DNA of 7,750 bases from an uncultured Collinsella sp. (lineage in GTDB: Bacteria; Actinomycetota; Coriobacteriia; Coriobacteriales; Coriobacteriaceae). The stretch spans positions 1 to 7,750 of the forward strand of contig CAUEQX010000084.1 of the NCBI GenBank assembly GCA_959020035.1. The letters are read 5' to 3'. The notes under the pieces are model-generated. The model saw only the letters and a list, made by a program, of their open reading frames with translations, was not told where the DNA came from and did no database searches. The translations under genes were made by a program, and so were the position numbers. Below are positions 5,050 through 7,750 of this stretch, piece by piece (the stretch's first letter is position 1; the number at the start of each line of letters is the position of its first letter).

Positions 5050-6600
5050 ATGCCTATCATCGCAGCGCTCGTTGGCATTGTTTTGGGTGCCGTCGCCGCC
5101 ATTGCCTACATGCGCACCGCCAAGCAGGGTAGTCTTCACGAGGCCGACGAAAAGATCCAGTCGGCACACGCACAGGCTGAGTCCCTGATCGGCGATGCTA
5201 AGCGTCAGGCCGAGACCCTCAAAAAAGAGGCTCTGCTCGAGGCTAAAGAGGAGATCATCAAGAACAAACAGGCCGCCGAGGCCGAGGACAAGCAGCGTAA
5301 GAGCGAGATTCGTACGCTCGAGAACCGCGTGATGCAGCGCGAGGAATCCCTCGATCGCCGCAACGACGCTCTCGACAAGCGTGAGCATCAGCTGTCCAGC
5401 CAGGCCGGTCAGGTCGAGAAGCGCTCCCGTGAGCTCGAGGAGCTTTGCGCAAAGCAGACCTCCGAGCTCGAGCGAATCGCCGACCTTACCCGCGAGGATG
5501 CCCACAAGGAGCTCCTCGATAAGGTTCGCGGCGAGGTCACCCACGAGGCCGCCACGATCATTCGCGAGTCCGAGCAGCAGGTTCGCGCCGAGTGCCACAA
5601 GACCGCCCAGGAGATTCTGTCCCTGGCGATTCAGCGCTGCGCTGCCGACCACACTGCCGAGGTCACCGTTACCTCCGTGCACATTCCCTCTGATGACCTG
5701 AAGGGCCGTATCATTGGTCGCGAGGGTCGCAACATCCGCACCTTCGAGCAGGTTTCCGGCGTCAACCTCGTGATCGATGACACGCCCGAGACCGTCGTTC
5801 TTTCGAGCTTTGACCCGGTCCGTCGTGAGACCGCCCGTGTCGCCCTCGAGAACCTCATCGCCGACGGCCGCATTCACCCCGCCCGCATCGAGGAGATGTA
5901 TCACAAGGCTGCCGACCTGGTTCAGCAGCGCGTGCGCGAGGCTGGCGAGCAGGCTGCCTTCGATACCGGCATCCACGACCTGCACCCCGAGATCGTCAAG
6001 ACCCTTGGTGCCCTGCGCTACCGTACCTCGTTTGGTCAGAACGTGCTTCAGCACTCCCTTGAGGTCTCGGATCTGTGCGGCGTGATGGCTTCCGAGCTTG
6101 GCCTGGACGTTGTGACCGCCAAGCGCGCCGGCCTGCTGCACGACCTGGGCAAGGCCATCGACCACGACGTCGAGGGCCCGCATGCCGTCATCGGCGCCGA
6201 GCTTGCCCGCCGTTATGGCGAGAAGCCCGTTATCGTCCACGCTATCGAGGCTCACCATGCCGACGTCGACCCCAACACGGTGCTCGATGTCCTGGTACAG
6301 GCCGCCGATGCTGTCTCTGCCTCTCGCCCCGGTGCCCGTCGCGAGTCTGCCGAGAACTACATCAGGCGTCTTGAGAAGCTCGAGGAGATCGCCAACTCCC
6401 ATGATGGCGTCGAGCGTACCTATGCCATGCAGGCTGGTCGCGAGGTCCACGTCATGGTTCAGCCGGACAAGATCTCCGATGCCCAGTCCACGGTCCTGGC
6501 TCACGATATCGCCCATCAGATCGAGGAAGAGATGGAGTATCCCGGTCAGGTGCGCGTCGTCGTGATTCGCGAGAGCCGCGCTGTCGATATCGCTAAATAA
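5050..6600 (+). CDS. rny: Ribonuclease Y (membrane-anchored endoribonuclease)
   Basis: A 516-residue endoribonuclease that initiates mRNA decay and processing at the inner face of the membrane. Order of parts: an N-terminal membrane helix (about 2-20, PIIAALVGIVLGAVAAIAY); a long, charged coiled coil rich in E, K, R, Q and A (about 30-200); a KH RNA-binding domain (about 205-270) with the IIGREGRNIR loop (221-230); and an HD phosphohydrolase domain (about 330-425) with metal-ligand candidates H335, H364-D365, H402 and D420. The C-terminal conserved region ends in VVVIRESRAVDIAK. Length and architecture are standard for RNase Y. It has its own promoter and a long structured leader. Its stop is one base from the start of the next gene, indicating tight co-expression. 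Confidence 0.96.
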   Translation: MPIIAALVGIVLGAVAAIAYMRTAKQGSLHEADEKIQSAHAQAESLIGDAKRQAETLKKEALLEAKEEIIKNKQAAEAEDKQRKSEIRTLENRVMQREESLDRRNDALDKREHQLSSQAGQVEKRSRELEELCAKQTSELERIADLTREDAHKELLDKVRGEVTHEAATIIRESEQQVRAECHKTAQEILSLAIQRCAADHTAEVTVTSVHIPSDDLKGRIIGREGRNIRTFEQVSGVNLVIDDTPETVVLSSFDPVRRETARVALENLIADGRIHPARIEEMYHKAADLVQQRVREAGEQAAFDTGIHDLHPEIVKTLGALRYRTSFGQNVLQHSLEVSDLCGVMASELGLDVVTAKRAGLLHDLGKAIDHDVEGPHAVIGAELARRYGEKPVIVHAIEAHHADVDPNTVLDVLVQAADAVSASRPGARRESAENYIRRLEKLEEIANSHDGVERTYAMQAGREVHVMVQPDKISDAQSTVLAHDIAHQIEEEMEYPGQVRVVVIRESRAVDIAK

Positions 6601-6601
6601 C

Positions 6602-7687
6602 ATGAGCGACGCGAACGAGCTCATCTCATTTATCGCGTCGATGTCGGGGGAGGGCAACCTTCGCGTCGAGGAGAACCTTGGCGAGGGTTATGTCCGCCTC
6701 CGCGTTTCGGAGGCCGAGAGGCGCCAGGCAAAGCACGACATTCAGCATGTCGAGGATATCGTCATTGAAATGCTCCGTAATGCTCGCGATGCTGGCGCCG
6801 ACAAAGTCTATCTCGCTACGACCAAGGAAGATGGCGTCCGCACGCTTGTCTTTCTGGATAACGGTTCGGGCGTTCCGCAGGATATGCAAGAGCGAATCTT
6901 CGATGCCCGCGTTACCTCCAAGCTCGAGAGCATGAAGATGGACCGTTGGGGCGTTCACGGTCGTGGCATGGCATTGTTTTCGATCAAGCAGAACACCGAC
7001 GAGGCCCGTGTGGTCACGTCCGGTGTCGATCTTGGCTCGGCCTTTAAGGTGAGCGTTGCGGCCGACCGCCTCAGCGAGCGTGCCGATCAGTCCAGCTGGC
7101 CCCAGGCCGTCAAGGATGAGGATGGACGTTATGTCTGTGCTCGCGGTCCGCATAATATTATTCGCGCTGCTTGTGAGTTTGCGCTCGAGGAGTTGCGTGG
7201 TTGCGATGTCTATCTTGGTTCTCCGTCTGAGATTGCCGCGACCCTTTATGCTCAGGCGTCAAGTCGGCTCGATACGTCGCGTCTCCTGTTCATTGATGAC
7301 GAGAGCGAGCTTCCGGTTGTCGATCGTTTAGGCCTTGCCTCTGATGCCGAGGACTTTATCCGTATCTGTTCGGGTTTGGGTCTTGAGATGTCCGAGCGCA
7401 CGGCCCATCGCATTTTGGCAGGGCAGATTAAACCCGTTCGCGGTGTGACCGCGCGTCTGCTGCGCGAGCGTGATTCGTCCTCGCATGCGCCGGCTCCTGT
7501 CGATCTTGCAAAGGATCGTCGCGGGCTACGTATTGCCAAGGATGACATGGCACAGTTTTCGCGTGCTGTGGAGCGTGACTTTAATGACCTTGCCGCCCGG
7601 TACTATCTCAACCTTTGCGGTGACCCAAAGATTCGTGTTTCGCGTGATCGAATCACTGTGACCTTCGATCTTGCCAAAGAGGAATAG
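6602..7687 (+). CDS. Unnamed GHKL/GHL-type ATPase with MutL-like ATP-binding domain, coupled to rny
   Basis: A 361-residue protein whose N-terminal half carries a Bergerat-fold ATP-binding site. The N box is EMLRNARDAGA (56-66), with E56, N60 and D63. The G1 box is DNGSGVP (86-92). The lid runs from TSK (105-107) to GVHGRGMALFSI (117-128), close in pattern to MutL's TSK...GFRGEALxSI. No histidine-kinase phosphoacceptor region, membrane helix or sensor domain is present, so it is not an ordinary two-component kinase. It is too short for MutL and lacks its transducer and endonuclease parts. Residues 200-361 match no family I recognise; 263-290 look helical and basic (SERTAHRILAGQIKPVRGVT), perhaps for nucleic-acid binding. 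ATG 6602 begins one base after the rny stop with no clear ribosome site, so translation is probably coupled. It shows more T-ending codons than rny. The biochemical role is unknown. Confidence 0.8.
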   Translation: MSDANELISFIASMSGEGNLRVEENLGEGYVRLRVSEAERRQAKHDIQHVEDIVIEMLRNARDAGADKVYLATTKEDGVRTLVFLDNGSGVPQDMQERIFDARVTSKLESMKMDRWGVHGRGMALFSIKQNTDEARVVTSGVDLGSAFKVSVAADRLSERADQSSWPQAVKDEDGRYVCARGPHNIIRAACEFALEELRGCDVYLGSPSEIAATLYAQASSRLDTSRLLFIDDESELPVVDRLGLASDAEDFIRICSGLGLEMSERTAHRILAGQIKPVRGVTARLLRERDSSSHAPAPVDLAKDRRGLRIAKDDMAQFSRAVERDFNDLAARYYLNLCGDPKIRVSRDRITVTFDLAKEE

Positions 7688-7693
7688 TGCCTT

Positions 7694-7711
7694 TACCGAG
7701 TCCACTCGGTA
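7694..7711. promoter_or_regulatory. 18-bp palindrome after the ATPase gene, candidate operator
   Basis: TACCGAGT (7694-7701) and ACTCGGTA (7704-7711) form perfect 8-bp arms around CC. A -10-like TACGAT (7710-7715) starts inside the right arm; no good -35 precedes it. No T-tract follows, so an intrinsic terminator is unlikely. A repressor or activator site for a gene beyond 7750 is plausible; an RNA hairpin in the 3' end of the rny transcript is the alternative. Confidence 0.5.
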
Positions 7712-7728
7712 CGATACAGTTATTGCAG

Positions 7729-7745
7729 TTAAAACGTACTTTTAA
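7729..7745. repeat. AT-rich inverted repeat at the right edge
   Basis: TTAAAA (7729-7734) and TTTTAA (7740-7745) flank CGTAC. It could be part of a promoter or operator for the next gene, which lies outside the window. Short AT-rich palindromes are common, so weight is low. Confidence 0.25.
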
Positions 7746-7750
7746 ACGCC

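Noticed and set aside
4933..6657. 574-codon open frame on the minus strand opposite rny
   Set aside because: It mirrors the RNase Y coding strand, whose biased codons (GAG, GAC, GCC, CGC) leave the reverse frame stop-free. Its product is a low-complexity L/G/D-rich sequence with no family pattern.
6602..7687. MutL or a sensor histidine kinase
   Set aside because: It is too short for MutL, with no transducer or C-terminal endonuclease motif. There is no H-box, membrane helix or sensor domain for a kinase.
7694..7711. Intrinsic terminator for the rny-ATPase transcript
   Set aside because: The near-zero loop (CC, or TCCA with a 7-bp stem) and the absence of a T-run on either side do not fit.

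Overview
The window is a compact, all-plus-strand stretch of bacterial chromosome with housekeeping gene content. It is fairly GC-rich, favours G/C at third codon positions and contains no mobile elements. The gene order (yajQ end, rimO, pgsA, cinA/pncC, recA, recX, rny, then a GHKL-type ATPase), the protein sequences and an actinobacterial/Gram-positive type LexA box (CGAAC-N4-GTTCG) suggest a member of the Coriobacteriia, most like Collinsella/Olsenella. That assignment is inference from recognition; no database search was possible.

Layout. Positions 1-114 are the C-terminal end of a YajQ-family protein. Positions 142-2682 hold a tight cluster: rimO (methylthiolation of ribosomal protein S12), pgsA (phosphatidylglycerophosphate synthase) and a stand-alone CinA C-terminal domain/PncC (nicotinamide-nucleotide amidase). 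It closes with a GC-rich hairpin at 2690-2713. The 257-bp gap before recA carries an array of TTTGGTC-like heptamers spaced about 11 bp apart (2789-2850). It also carries a near-consensus promoter (TTGACC-N17-TATTAT, 2881-2909) whose spacer is filled by a perfect palindromic SOS box (2887-2902). recA (2940-4088) and recX (4100-4792) form an SOS-regulated pair, the recombinase followed by its modulator.

A second 257-bp gap (4793-5049) holds a strong promoter (TTGACA-N17-TACGAT). It is framed by an inverted repeat TGACAGT/ACTGTCA and followed by a leader of about 160 nt with two hairpins, each trailed by T-rich sequence. This drives rny (RNase Y, 5050-6600). One base after the rny stop begins a 361-residue protein with a MutL-like GHL ATPase domain (6602-7687). 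It lacks the other MutL domains and any histidine-kinase phosphoacceptor region, so its function is unknown. The last 63 bases are non-coding and contain an 18-bp palindrome directly abutting a TACGAT -10-like hexamer, probably regulating something beyond the window.

The most unusual items are the RNase Y-coupled MutL-like ATPase, the phased heptamer array upstream of the SOS promoter, and the structured rny leader. The remaining genes are ordinary core genes. No CRISPR array, tRNA, rRNA or insertion sequence was seen.
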